The translations under genes were made by a program, and so were the position numbers. A DNA stretch of 64,000 nt from Candidatus Eremiobacterota bacterium (GTDB lineage: Bacteria; Vulcanimicrobiota; Vulcanimicrobiia; Vulcanimicrobiales; Vulcanimicrobiaceae), in NCBI GenBank assembly GCA_019240525.1, contig JAFAYE010000001.1, forward strand, positions 779,300 through 843,299, read 5' to 3'. The notes beneath the pieces are model-generated. The model saw only the letters and a list, made by a program, of their open reading frames with translations, did no database searches and had not been told where the DNA came from. Shown here piece after piece: positions 1 to 8,554 of this stretch (position 1 is the stretch's first letter; each line of letters opens with the position of its first letter).

Positions 1-2
1 GC

Positions 3-824
3 CCTGCGAACGGCACCTTGATGATGCTGCCAATCGACCAAGGGCTCGAACACGGGCCGGTCGACTTCTTCGACAACCCCGATGCGATTGATACGGATTG
101 GATCTATCGGCTCGCCGTCGAGGGAAACTTTTCGGGAATCGCGCTCCACATTGGGCTAGCGGAGAAATATCAGCAGCAGTACGCGGGCCGCGTGCCGCTC
201 TTGCTGAAGGTCAACGGAAAGACGAACATCCCGCCCGACGACGAGGCCTTCAGCCCCCTAACTTCTTCGGTCGAAGACGCCGTTCGGCTCGGTGCCGACG
301 CCGTCGGCTATACGCTGTACGTCGGCAGCCCAGCGCAAGAGCTCGACCTCGCGCAATGCAACGACGTGCGGCGCGAGTGCGACCGTTACGGCATGCCGCT
401 CGTCGTCTGGGCCTACCCGCGCGGCTCGGCCGTGCGGTCAAAAGGCGGAATCGAGTCGCTCTACGCTGTCGATTATGCGGCGCGTGTCGCGTGCGAGTTG
501 GGAGCCGACGTTATCAAGCTCAACGAGCCGGTTTGGAAATCGGACGATGCCGCGAAACTGCCAAAGCCATACAACACGCTCGAATTTACCGATGTGGAAG
601 GACTGCGCAGAGTCGTCAAGTCGGCGGGGCGCAGCCTCGTGCTCGTCTCAGGCGGCAGCAAGATGGGCGACGACGCGACGATTCACAAGGCCCACGTCGC
701 GATGGCTGCCGGCTGCGTCGGGCTGATCTTCGGCCGCAACATGTGGCAGCGCAACTGGGACCAGGCGCTCTCCATGGCATCGAGCATCCACGACGTCATG
801 AAAGGCTACGGCCAACAACAGTAA
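3..824 (+). CDS. Class I fructose-bisphosphate aldolase, DhnA/FbaB-type (5' end cut by the window)
   Basis: Glycolytic/gluconeogenic aldolase of the archaeal-type class I family, a TIM barrel that cleaves fructose 1,6-bisphosphate through a lysine Schiff base. The reading frame is open to the first bases of the window and the family's N-terminal signature (IDQGLEHGP) lies at the edge, so roughly 10-40 residues are missing and the internal ATG at 18 is probably not the true start. Visible features are the IDQGLEHG phosphate/active-site loop, the strand VIKLNEP carrying the likely Schiff-base lysine, and the C-terminal phosphate-binding loops VSGGSK and GLIFGRN. It ends in TAA 25 bp from the stop of the convergent zinc-ribbon gene. 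Confident on family; the exact substrate (fructose-1,6-bisphosphate or a related phospho-sugar) is inferred. Confidence 0.85.
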   Translation, partial: PANGTLMMLPIDQGLEHGPVDFFDNPDAIDTDWIYRLAVEGNFSGIALHIGLAEKYQQQYAGRVPLLLKVNGKTNIPPDDEAFSPLTSSVEDAVRLGADAVGYTLYVGSPAQELDLAQCNDVRRECDRYGMPLVVWAYPRGSAVRSKGGIESLYAVDYAARVACELGADVIKLNEPVWKSDDAAKLPKPYNTLEFTDVEGLRRVVKSAGRSLVLVSGGSKMGDDATIHKAHVAMAAGCVGLIFGRNMWQRNWDQALSMASSIHDVMKGYGQQQ

Positions 825-849
825 GGTCGCGCCACCGTAGTAACGTCGC

Positions 850-1116
850 TTAGTGTGCTGTCGCGGGGGATGCCGACGCGCAGTGCGCGCATTGATAGCC
901 GGTCGCGCCGGGATGATGCTGCGGGACCATCTGTTCGAGCGGCCCGCGCCGTCCACAGACTGCGCAAGCGTACGTCGTTTGCGCGCTTGCCGTCGGCCGA
1001 GAACGAGATTCGTGGCGCTTAGCGACATAGAACGCCGCGTAAATCGCCGCGCCCACGAGCCACGGTGCCCAGGCGAAGAACGAGTCGAAAGCGTGGCTCG
1101 AGAGCTCGGCGATCAT
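850..1116 (-). CDS. Small membrane-anchored zinc-ribbon protein
   Basis: Predicted 88-residue protein of unknown function. One hydrophobic segment (about residues 12-32) is followed by a basic stretch and a C-terminal zinc ribbon with two CxxC pairs (C51/C54 and C76/C79); the intervening HH pair may also contact metal. The ATG at 1116 was chosen because it overlaps the ferredoxin stop as ATGA (1113-1116), the commonest junction type in this window; a longer in-frame extension would overlap the ferredoxin gene out of frame. Coupling to a ferredoxin hints at a redox or metal-related partner role, but I recognise no named family. Confidence 0.6.
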   Translation of the reverse strand: MIAELSSHAFDSFFAWAPWLVGAAIYAAFYVAKRHESRSRPTASAQTTYACAVCGRRGPLEQMVPQHHPGATGYQCAHCASASPATAH

Positions 1117-1355
1117 TTCTTGAAATATTCGGCGTTGATGCCCGTGTAATTTTGCCACTTCTCGGGGACGTCCGAATCGGCAAAAATTGCCTCTACCGGA
1201 CACGCCGAAACGCAAGCGCCACAGTCGATACAGACTTCCGGGTCGATGTAGAGCATCTCGTCGTCATCCTTGCCGTGAATGCAATCGACCGGACAGACGT
1301 CGACGCACGATTTATCTTTAGTGCCGATGCACGGCTCGGTGATGACGTAGGCCAT
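1113..1355 (-). CDS. fdxA: Bacterial-type 7Fe/8Fe ferredoxin
   Basis: Soluble 80-residue electron carrier. The cysteine pattern is that of the FdxA family: C9, C17, C21 and C25 in the first half, then a classical CxxCxxCxxxCP cluster at C42, C45, C48 and C52. In relatives the spacing C9...C17 plus C52 holds a [3Fe-4S] centre and the rest a [4Fe-4S] centre. The N-terminal MAYVITEPC and C-terminal extension are also typical. It lies 35 bp after the GlsB-like gene and overlaps the following zinc-ribbon gene by ATGA, so the three form a small operon. The electron partner is not visible here. Confidence 0.93.
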   Translation of the reverse strand: MAYVITEPCIGTKDKSCVDVCPVDCIHGKDDDEMLYIDPEVCIDCGACVSACPVEAIFADSDVPEKWQNYTGINAEYFKK

Positions 1356-1390
1356 GGCGTTTCAGCTTCCGCGCCGGAGAGCGCCGCCCT

Positions 1391-1651
1391 TCAGACCGCT
1401 GGACGGCCTCGAATCGCGCGCAACAACCAGAGCAGAACTATTGCGCCAATGAGCGCGCAGACCATGCTCGGCAGATTGAATCCCGTCACACCGACGTGGC
1501 CGAACAAGCCATACAGCCACCCGCCGACCACCGCGCCGATAACTCCGACGACGATGTCGACAAGGATGCCGCCGGGCGCTTCGCCGGGGACGAGCCAGCG
1601 AGCGACGAGGCCGACGATCAGGCCAAAAATGATCCAGGCAAGAATTCCCAT
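1391..1651 (-). CDS. GlsB/YeaQ/YmgE family small membrane protein
   Basis: 86-residue integral membrane protein with three hydrophobic segments (about 1-20, 29-50 and 60-80), the glycine-rich GLIVG and VVGVIGAVVGGWL motifs and the short hydrophilic loop after LVPGEAPGG that mark the family once called transglycosylase-associated proteins. Despite that name no enzymatic activity is established; members are often stress-induced. The start at 1651 is supported by a strong Shine-Dalgarno, GGAGGAG, about 3-7 bases upstream. A much longer ORF reading through it from 2497 is antisense to the SIMPL gene and is spurious. It is first in an operon with ferredoxin and the zinc-ribbon protein. Confidence 0.88.
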   Translation of the reverse strand: MGILAWIIFGLIVGLVARWLVPGEAPGGILVDIVVGVIGAVVGGWLYGLFGHVGVTGFNLPSMVCALIGAIVLLWLLRAIRGRPAV

Positions 1652-1714
1652 CAACTCCTCCTTACCGCGGGCGCGAAGGGAGCAAACCTCCCAGCGTTGG
1701 ACCTTAATCGTATT

Positions 1715-2413
1715 ATGAAGCGAACTCTCATTTGCCTGCTCGTCGCGTTCTCGGCGCTCGGTTCGGCCGCGGCCGCCGCCCCACCATCCGCGACTGAAAT
1801 CACCGCTTCTGGAAGCGGCAGCATCGCGCTGGCCCCCGATATGGCGACGGTGAACGCGAGCGTCGAAACTAACGCGGCGCAAGCGCAAGATGCAATCGCC
1901 GACAATAACGCGCGCTACGACCGCGTCGTGGCGGCGCTGGTGAAAATCGGAATCGCGCGCGCGGATATTTCTCTTTCGTACTACAACGTCAATTACAATC
2001 CGCCGCCCAAGGTCGTTCCGGCAACGTCGGAAGAGCGCTACGGCTACACCGTTTCGCGCAGCTTTTCGATAAAGGTTCGCGCAATCGCGTCGGCCGGGCG
2101 CGTGAGCGACGCGTGCATTGCGGCCGGCGCGACCGCCGTCAACGGCGTAAGCTTCGGCCTCGCCGATCCAAGTGCCGCGCGCGAACAAGCGATCGCCAAA
2201 GCCGTGACCGCCGCCAGGAGCAGCGCAGAAGCGCTTGCTCGGGCCGCGGCGTTGCGAATCGTCTCCATGAAGAGCATCGAGCTCACGAGCGGCGAGTATG
2301 GTGGGCCGCAGCCGTTGATGATGGCAAAGGTTGCCGGGCCGACGCAATTCGACCAATCGAATGTCAACGTCAGCGTATCGGTCAGCATCATTTTCTTCGC
2401 CGAGCCATACTAA
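1715..2413 (+). CDS. SIMPL-domain (DUF541) exported protein
   Basis: 232-residue protein with a cleavable signal peptide (about residues 1-21, KRTLICLLVAFSALGSAAAA) followed by one SIMPL/DUF541 domain: the opening ITASGSGSIALAPDMATVNASVET strand and the later YTVSRSFSIKV and NVSVSVSIIF strands match the family, of unknown molecular function and related to periplasmic stress proteins such as E. coli YggE. Upstream in-frame ATGs lie within the antisense glsB-like gene, so the ATG immediately before the signal peptide is preferred. It reads away from glsB; the 63-bp divergent spacer (1652-1714) must hold both promoters but I see no convincing -35/-10 pair. Confidence 0.82.
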   Translation: MKRTLICLLVAFSALGSAAAAAPPSATEITASGSGSIALAPDMATVNASVETNAAQAQDAIADNNARYDRVVAALVKIGIARADISLSYYNVNYNPPPKVVPATSEERYGYTVSRSFSIKVRAIASAGRVSDACIAAGATAVNGVSFGLADPSAAREQAIAKAVTAARSSAEALARAAALRIVSMKSIELTSGEYGGPQPLMMAKVAGPTQFDQSNVNVSVSVSIIFFAEPY

Positions 2414-2457
2414 GCTGCCGCGAAACTTGGTGGCCTCGTTGCGGGTAGAAACGAGCG

Positions 2458-4389
2458 ATGAAGCCTTTCTGTGAAGCCTGCGGAGCGCTTGCGGCAACGT
2501 CGTCGTTTGCCGGACGTCAGCTCTGTAAGGCCTGCGCGAAGAGGCGCACCGCGACGACTGCCTTGCCCTTTGTCGGAGCGGCCTTGGCCGCCGCCGGTAT
2601 CATCGCGGGCAGTGCGCTGCTTGCGGAGAAAATGCAGGGCGAAGGTCGCGCAGCGCCGCTCGACGAGCTGGGCAAACGCTTTCGCGGGGGAACGCCGACG
2701 CTCGCGGCGTATTCGCGCGATCTCACCCAACTCGCGCGTGAAGGCAAACTCGATCCGGTCATAGGGCGAGATCGCGAAATCGATCGAATCGTCTCGATTC
2801 TCGCACGCCGCAGCAAGAATAATCCATGTCTGGTCGGCGAGCCCGGCGTCGGCAAGACTGCAATCGTCGAAGGCCTCGCGCAACGCATCGCTTCCGGAGA
2901 CGCGCCGCCGGCACTGCGCGGTAAGCGCGTGCTCGCGCTTTCCCTCGGACCCCTCGTTGCCGGAACGAAATATCGCGGCGAGTTCGAAGGGCGCGTCAAA
3001 CGCATCCTCGATGAAGTTAAACGCAGTGCGCGCGACGTCGTACTCTTTATCGACGAGCTCCATACGCTCGTCGGCGCCGGTTCCGCGGAAGGTGCGCCAC
3101 TCGATTTGAGCGCCATGATCAAACCCGAGCTCGCGCGCGGCGACCTTCAATGCATCGGCGCGACGACGTTCGACGAATACCGGAAATACGTCGAGTCGGA
3201 TGCCGCGCTCGAACGCCGTTTCCAACCGGTTATGGTCGAAGAGCCGAGCATCGAGGAGACGACGCAGATTCTGCTCGGTTTGCGCGAGCGCTACGCGCGT
3301 CATCATCACGTCCATATCGAAGAGGCGGCGATCGAAAGCGCCGCACAGCTCGCGGCTCGTTACATCGCCGACCGGTTCATGCCTGACAAGGCGATCGATC
3401 TCGTCGACGAAGCCGCCGCCTCCGTAGCGCTCGCGAATAAAGGCAGCGTCGAAAACCCGCCGGTTCGAAGTGCCGACATCGCCGCCGTGGTCACGCGATG
3501 GACGGGCATTCCGCAATCTTCCTTAACCGACTCTCAGGCGGAAAGACTCCTCGACCTCGAGCAATCGCTCTCCAAGCGCGTGATTGGTCAGCAGCGAGCC
3601 ATCGCTTCGGTCTCCGAGGCGATTCGCCGCGCGCGCACCGGCTTGCACGATCCGCGCAAACCGCTGGGAACCTTTCTTTTTCGCGGCCCGAGCGGTATTG
3701 GAAAGACTGAGCTGGCGAAGGCGCTCGCCGAGGTTCTGTTCGGCAGCGAAGCGGCGCTTGTGCGCATCGATCTCTCCGAGTTCACCGAGCCCCATACGAT
3801 TTCGCGGCTTCTCGGCGCGCCGCCGGGATACGCCGGTCACGACGAGCCCGGCCAGCTCACCGAGCCGGTACGACGCCGCCCGTACTGCGTCGTACTCTTC
3901 GACGAAGTCGAAAAGGCGCATACCGACGTCGCTTCGATTCTGCTGCAGATTCTCGACGACGGACGCGTCACCGATTCGAAGGGCCGCACGATCGATTTCC
4001 GGCACGCACTCATCGTCATGACGACCAATTTGCCCGAGGACGAACTTTCGCTGGCGCTTCGAGCCGAATTGATCGATCGCATCGATGAAATCGTTGCCTT
4101 CCGCGAGCTGGGACTGGAACAAATCGAAGCGATCGTCACCATTCACGTCGACGCTTTAGCCGAGCGGCTTGGCGCACGAAACGTGGCGCTGAATTTGTCC
4201 GACGACGCGAAGCTCTATTTGGCTCGCGTTTCGATGGCTGCGGGAAGCGGTGCGCGCTACGTGCAGCGAACCGTTTCGCATTACGTATCGACACCGCTTT
4301 CGACGGCACTCTTGCGCGGCGAGCTTCGCGAGGGGCGCGCGGCCGAGGTAACGCTCGAAGGCGACGCGCTGCGAGTTCGCGCCGCTTAG
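2458..4389 (+). CDS. Clp/HSP100-type double-AAA+ ATPase with N-terminal zinc knuckle and hydrophobic helix
   Basis: 643-residue HSP100-like protein unfoldase. The N-terminus has a CxxC...CxxC zinc knuckle (C5, C8, C23, C26), then a 22-residue Ala/Gly-rich hydrophobic helix (about 35-56), with no Clp_N repeats. D1 carries Walker A GEPGVGKT (127-134) and Walker B VLFIDE (195-200); D2 carries Walker A GPSGIGKT (410-417) and Walker B VLFDE (479-483), plus the C-terminal ClpB_D2-small domain. There is no coiled-coil middle domain between D1 and D2, and between sensor 1 (MTTN, 521-524) and the arginine-finger motif (LIDRID, about 538-543) the ClpP-docking IGF/VGF loop is missing. It resembles ClpE/ClpC most but is unlikely to feed ClpP. 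It lies 44 bp after the SIMPL gene and overlaps the convergent lipoprotein at the stop codons. Confidence 0.88.
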   Translation: MKPFCEACGALAATSSFAGRQLCKACAKRRTATTALPFVGAALAAAGIIAGSALLAEKMQGEGRAAPLDELGKRFRGGTPTLAAYSRDLTQLAREGKLDPVIGRDREIDRIVSILARRSKNNPCLVGEPGVGKTAIVEGLAQRIASGDAPPALRGKRVLALSLGPLVAGTKYRGEFEGRVKRILDEVKRSARDVVLFIDELHTLVGAGSAEGAPLDLSAMIKPELARGDLQCIGATTFDEYRKYVESDAALERRFQPVMVEEPSIEETTQILLGLRERYARHHHVHIEEAAIESAAQLAARYIADRFMPDKAIDLVDEAAASVALANKGSVENPPVRSADIAAVVTRWTGIPQSSLTDSQAERLLDLEQSLSKRVIGQQRAIASVSEAIRRARTGLHDPRKPLGTFLFRGPSGIGKTELAKALAEVLFGSEAALVRIDLSEFTEPHTISRLLGAPPGYAGHDEPGQLTEPVRRRPYCVVLFDEVEKAHTDVASILLQILDDGRVTDSKGRTIDFRHALIVMTTNLPEDELSLALRAELIDRIDEIVAFRELGLEQIEAIVTIHVDALAERLGARNVALNLSDDAKLYLARVSMAAGSGARYVQRTVSHYVSTPLSTALLRGELREGRAAEVTLEGDALRVRAA

Positions 4390-6209
4390 GGTAAAAGGGT
4401 CGGACCGCCCGCGGTTGCCGGCGAGAGCGCCAACGCGAGCGGCGCGCTGACACCGCTGACGATCGTCGTCCAGGCGCCAGGAGCGTACGGCGACGCGTAC
4501 TCCGTCACCGTGTTGTTACCGTAGTTGGCAACGTAGAGATTTCCCACAGCGTCGACCGCCAACGCGACGGGCTGACTCTGGCCGCCGACGATCGTGGTCG
4601 GTGAGCTGGTATACGGCGCCGGATACTCGGTCACCGTGTTCGCGCCTTGATTCGGAACGAAGAGATTCGTCGACATTGCGGCGATCGAGCCTTGCTCGTT
4701 GATGCCGTTGGTGATCGTCGTCACGGGCGCGCTGGCATTGGAAAACGGCGGCGTGAACTCAACGATTGAATTCGGCGTTGAGTTCAGATTTGCCACGAAG
4801 AGATTTCCGCGTGCGTCGAGCGCCGCCGAGCTCGGCGTATTCAAACCCTTGGAGAGAACCGTTGGAGCGCCGCCATAGGGCGAGGCATACTCGGTGACGC
4901 TATTCGCCGCGGCGTTCACGACGAACAAATCGGCGTTCGAATCGAGAGCGAGGTTCACCGGGTCGTCGACGTCGGCAGATATCGTCAATGCCGGCGGTCC
5001 GCCGTAGGGCGGCGAATAGACGGTGACCGTGTTGCTACCGTTCCCATTGGCAACAAAGAGATTGCCGTGTGGGTCCACCGCCAGCGATTGCGGCCGATTG
5101 ATGCCGTTTGAGATCGCAACGGGCAGTTGCGTGAACGGTGGCGCATACTCGATCACGCTACCGGTTTGGTTGGCGACGAACAGATCGCCCATTGCGTCGA
5201 AGACGAGAGCTTGCGGGCTGCTCACCCCGTTTTGAATCGTCGTCAGCGGCGCGCTTTGTCCGTTCACGTAGAGGGTCACGCTGTTGGCGCCCGAGTTTGC
5301 CACGGCGAGCAACTGCTTGACGTCGACCCGCACGGTCGCGGTGCAGACGGCCGACGGTTGCGCGCACGGGTTGGTAGCGCCAAAATAATTCGCACTCGCG
5401 CGCAAGAGCGCCGTACCTCCGTTCGCCGTCGATGCGCTCACGTAAAATAGATTTGGCGCCGTCGCCGACGCCGCAGCAACGGCAACCGGAAGCGATCCAC
5501 CTGCTTGGCTAAGTCCGAGCGCGGTCCCGGCGCCGCCAACCATGACGTTTTGATTCGCATCGAGCATCTCCACGAGCAGTAGATGCTTTCCCGCGCCGTA
5601 CAGATCGATGCCACCCTGCGGATTGGCGCCGCTCAACGACGAGGCCGGCACGACCGCGAGTTGCGACGGCACCCCGCCCAACGTCAAATTTAAAACGTTG
5701 TTCGATCCAGCCGTCACCGTAAAGGCGATCGCCGCGCTTCCAATCGTACCGGTATACGTTCCCGCCGGAAGCGAGAGCGCAAGTTGACAGTTGGCTCCGC
5801 CGCTCGCAGGCGTACAACCATTGGAGTTTGGGCCGAGCGAGACCGTCTGGCTGATCGTCGTTGGTCCGGTCACATTGATCGCCAGCGACTGGGATCCTGA
5901 GACCGGCGGCGGAGTCGTCACCGGCGGCGCCGGCGGCGATTGCGCCAGCAACGAAGTTCCGGGCGCCACGCCGGCCGGCGCAGGCGTCGATAGCGGCAGC
6001 CCTTTTGTCAACGAACTGATTTGAGAGCCCGCGGGAACGTAGATGCGCACGACGGTCGAACCGACTCCGGCAAAACCGTTGCCGGCATTGCCCGACGGCA
6101 TCAACACGTTACCCTGACTGCCGCCGCCGGCGCATCCGGCGACGAACATCGCTGCGGCGAGCCAAACGATCGAACGAAGCGGCTGCTGGGCCGAACCGTT
6201 CAAACGCAT
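4386..6209 (-). CDS. Beta-propeller (NHL/SMP-30-like repeat) lipoprotein
   Basis: 607-residue exported lipoprotein: signal peptide with lipobox VAGC (lipidated Cys26), a Ser/Pro-rich linker, an Ig/adhesin-like segment (about 105-300), then at least six repeats of about 45 residues with the pattern LAVDxxGNLFVAN....VTVYSPPYGG, diagnostic of an NHL-like propeller. Such proteins act in ligand or polymer binding at the envelope; the ligand is unknown. It is last in the rimP-nusA-infB operon, 3 bp after the TlpA-like gene, and its TAA overlaps the stop of the convergent Clp ATPase. No catalytic motif is visible. Confidence 0.8.
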   Translation of the reverse strand: MRLNGSAQQPLRSIVWLAAAMFVAGCAGGGSQGNVLMPSGNAGNGFAGVGSTVVRIYVPAGSQISSLTKGLPLSTPAPAGVAPGTSLLAQSPPAPPVTTPPPVSGSQSLAINVTGPTTISQTVSLGPNSNGCTPASGGANCQLALSLPAGTYTGTIGSAAIAFTVTAGSNNVLNLTLGGVPSQLAVVPASSLSGANPQGGIDLYGAGKHLLLVEMLDANQNVMVGGAGTALGLSQAGGSLPVAVAAASATAPNLFYVSASTANGGTALLRASANYFGATNPCAQPSAVCTATVRVDVKQLLAVANSGANSVTLYVNGQSAPLTTIQNGVSSPQALVFDAMGDLFVANQTGSVIEYAPPFTQLPVAISNGINRPQSLAVDPHGNLFVANGNGSNTVTVYSPPYGGPPALTISADVDDPVNLALDSNADLFVVNAAANSVTEYASPYGGAPTVLSKGLNTPSSAALDARGNLFVANLNSTPNSIVEFTPPFSNASAPVTTITNGINEQGSIAAMSTNLFVPNQGANTVTEYPAPYTSSPTTIVGGQSQPVALAVDAVGNLYVANYGNNTVTEYASPYAPGAWTTIVSGVSAPLALALSPATAGGPTLLP

Positions 6210-6212
6210 GCG

Positions 6213-6725
6213 CTACTGCAGAAGGCGTTCGACGTTGGCGCGCATCTCGGTCAAAGAAATCTGACCTAAGACGATACGCCGCACGGTCCCGCTGCGATCG
6301 ATGAAAACCTGGACGGGAAGTGCGTTGATCTGATACTGCTCGCGCAAGGTTCCCTGATCGAGAACCAGCGGAAACGAGAGGTGATGCTGGCTTCGGAACT
6401 CGGCCGCCTTACGGGGACTCTCGAGCACGTCAACACCGACGACTTGCAAACCGCGGTCCCGATACTGACGCGAAACGAGGTCGAGCGCCTCGGCTTCCTC
6501 ATTACATCCATGGCACCAGGTCGCAAAGAAGTTCAGATAAACCGGCTTGCCGCGCAGAGACTCCATGGCGATACGCCGCCCGTCCAAGGTGGGCTGCGAC
6601 CAGTTCGGCGCGCGACGCCCGACCTGTGCCGTCTGTGCCTGGTCGCCGGCTCCGCCGCTTGGGTGACCGCACGCGGCGAAGCACACCGCAGCGCTGGCGG
6701 CGAGAAAGCCAATCGACCTACCCAT
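6213..6725 (-). CDS. TlpA/ResA-like thioredoxin-fold lipoprotein
   Basis: 170-residue envelope thiol-disulfide oxidoreductase. The N-terminal signal peptide ends in a lipobox-like FAAC (Cys19). The mature part is a redoxin domain with active-site WCHGC (C71/C74) and the cis-proline loop ALPVQVFID, followed by TVRRIVLG. This is the TlpA/ResA arrangement that reduces apocytochrome c or other periplasmic disulfides; a CxxCH cytochrome is encoded elsewhere in the window (59308-59865), but no direct link is shown. Its ATG overlaps the ribF stop by 8 bases (6718-6725), so it is translated in the ribF operon. Confidence 0.87.
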   Translation of the reverse strand: MGRSIGFLAASAAVCFAACGHPSGGAGDQAQTAQVGRRAPNWSQPTLDGRRIAMESLRGKPVYLNFFATWCHGCNEEAEALDLVSRQYRDRGLQVVGVDVLESPRKAAEFRSQHHLSFPLVLDQGTLREQYQINALPVQVFIDRSGTVRRIVLGQISLTEMRANVERLLQ

Positions 6726-7632
6726 AGGCCGGAAAGCCTATTACCGAGAGATCGCGATGCATCTGCTCGATGAGTTCGCCGACATCGCCAAAAAGCCGCT
6801 GCTCGCGCACGTACCGGAACTCGCGCAGAGCCAACTCGCGTCCGTAGATGGTCTGCTGGAAATCGCGCAGCCATGCCTCGACCGTGCGCGCCGCCCCGCC
6901 GAACTGCGGATTGGTACCGATCGAAACCAGCGCCGGAAAGTCGCGACCATCGTACCGCGCGACCGCCGCATAGACGCCGTCCTTGGGGAGCAGCTTCGGC
7001 GGAACTCGAACGTTGGCCGTTGGAAAGCCCAGTCGGTGGCCTCGTCCTGCTCCGATCTCGATTGGGCCGCGAATCTCGTACCCCGTGCCGCCCAAGAGCG
7101 CGTCGGCCTCATCAACGGCGCCGTCGAGAATAAGGCTGCGAATGCGGGTGCTGGAAATGCGTTCGCCGCCCTCCGAAATGGCATCAACGGCGACGAGCGC
7201 CACGCCGCGTTCGCGTAAGAAGTCGCGCATGAAGGCGACGTCGCCGCAGCGCTTATGGCCAAAGCGAAAAGTGGTTCCGACCACGACGGCCCGCGCACAA
7301 AGACGACTCACCAAGATTTCCAAGAACGCCGCCGGCGAAAGCGTCGCAATGCTATCGTCGAATCCCACGAAGAAGCACTCTTCGAATCCGGCGCGCGCGA
7401 AAAGCTCCAGGCGTTCTTCCGGTGTGCAGAGCAACGGCGGTTCGGTTCCGGGACGCAGATGCGTCGCCGGGTGATTCGCGAAGGTCAATAGACCCGAACG
7501 CCATCCGGGCTTTCGCAAGCGAAAAGCCTGACGCGCAAGCTCGCGATGGCCGCGATGAAAGCCATCGAAGAAGCCGATTGCCACGACGCAGGGTCGTTCG
7601 CTGTCGCGAGTCAGCTCGTGATGAATCTTCAC
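6718..7632 (-). CDS. ribF: Bifunctional riboflavin kinase / FAD synthetase
   Basis: 304 residues, normal for RibF. The N-terminal nucleotidyltransferase domain shows AIGFFDGFHRGH (residues 18-29) and the SSTRIRSL adenylyl-binding motif; the C-terminal riboflavin kinase domain shows GxxRGHRLGFPTANV with the catalytic/phosphate PTAN signature and the typical DVGELIEQMHRD tail. It converts riboflavin to FMN and FMN to FAD in the cytoplasm. Start is GTG at 7632, 11 bp after the truB stop; the end overlaps the TlpA-like start. The truB-ribF pair is a common neighbourhood. Confidence 0.96.
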   Translation of the reverse strand: MKIHHELTRDSERPCVVAIGFFDGFHRGHRELARQAFRLRKPGWRSGLLTFANHPATHLRPGTEPPLLCTPEERLELFARAGFEECFFVGFDDSIATLSPAAFLEILVSRLCARAVVVGTTFRFGHKRCGDVAFMRDFLRERGVALVAVDAISEGGERISSTRIRSLILDGAVDEADALLGGTGYEIRGPIEIGAGRGHRLGFPTANVRVPPKLLPKDGVYAAVARYDGRDFPALVSIGTNPQFGGAARTVEAWLRDFQQTIYGRELALREFRYVREQRLFGDVGELIEQMHRDLSVIGFPAYG

Positions 7633-7643
7633 GAACGCATCCG

Positions 7644-8519
7644 CTAGACGAAGACTTTTCGCGGCGCGAGCAACGCCCCGAGCGCTTCGCCGACGCCGAC
7701 GAGCGTCCGCGATTCGTCCCGCACGAAGACGTGACGACTCGTCGCGCCCTCGGGCAGCGGAACGACGCGCCCCGCTCGAAAATCGGCCGAGCCGCGCAAG
7801 TCGAGAACGATCGTAGGAAACGGAATGATCTGTTCGGGCGCGATCAGCGCGGCGTGCGGGTTTCGCGCGACCTCATCGAGAGCGCGCGCTTCATAGAGCA
7901 CGAATGGCCCGGATCCCTCGCGCACGAGCGCCCCCATGTGCGCCGGAATGCCGATCGAGGCGCCCAAATCGTCGCAGAGCGTTCGAATGTAGGTACCCTC
8001 GCTGCATGCAACGCGCAGACGTGCGATGTTCGGCAACTCGATGCCCAGCAACGTAACACCATACAGGGTGACGTTGCGAGGCCGCCGCTCGACGTTCTTG
8101 CCTTGGCGCGCGAGCTCGTAGAGGCGCTTTCCCTGATGATGTGCGGCCGAGTACATCGGCGGCATCTGCGCGATTCGGCCGACGAAAGACCCCAGCGACA
8201 CCTCCAACCGCTTGGGCCAGTCCGCAGCTATCGCACCCTCCTCAAGCGTTTCGCCGTGAGCGTCTTGCGTGGTCGTCGAACGGCCCAGCACGAGCGTGCA
8301 CGCGTAGCTTTTGCGCTGATCGCTGAGAAGCGGGATCAATCGCGTCGCCTTACCGATGGCGATCGGCAACACGCCCGCCGCTTGGGGATCCAAGGTGCCC
8401 AAGTGACCCGCAGCGATGTCGCGATCGCGAGCGTGAAGCGCGTAAATCCGGCGCACGCGCGCAACGGCGCGCGCCGAGCTGGGCCCGGCAGATTTAAAGA
8501 GATTGACGAAACCGATCAC
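7644..8519 (-). CDS. truB: tRNA pseudouridine-55 synthase
   Basis: 291-residue TruB, which makes psi55 in the T loop of tRNAs. The catalytic aspartate lies in GHLGTLDPQAAGVLPIAIGKATRL and the conserved YACTLVLG and GTYIRTLCDDLG motifs are present, with the C-terminal PUA-like region (about 230-291). Starts at GTG (8519). It follows nrnA by 35 bp and belongs to the nusA-infB-rbfA-truB-ribF operon order seen in many bacteria. Confidence 0.96.
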   Translation of the reverse strand: MIGFVNLFKSAGPSSARAVARVRRIYALHARDRDIAAGHLGTLDPQAAGVLPIAIGKATRLIPLLSDQRKSYACTLVLGRSTTTQDAHGETLEEGAIAADWPKRLEVSLGSFVGRIAQMPPMYSAAHHQGKRLYELARQGKNVERRPRNVTLYGVTLLGIELPNIARLRVACSEGTYIRTLCDDLGASIGIPAHMGALVREGSGPFVLYEARALDEVARNPHAALIAPEQIIPFPTIVLDLRGSADFRAGRVVPLPEGATSRHVFVRDESRTLVGVGEALGALLAPRKVFV

Positions 8520-8554
8520 CCTCGTTCGACTTCGCTCAGAATGGCAATCCGGCC

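Noticed and set aside
1652-2497. N-terminal extension of the GlsB-like gene to 2497
   Set aside because: Antisense to the SIMPL gene; a strong Shine-Dalgarno marks the internal ATG at 1651.
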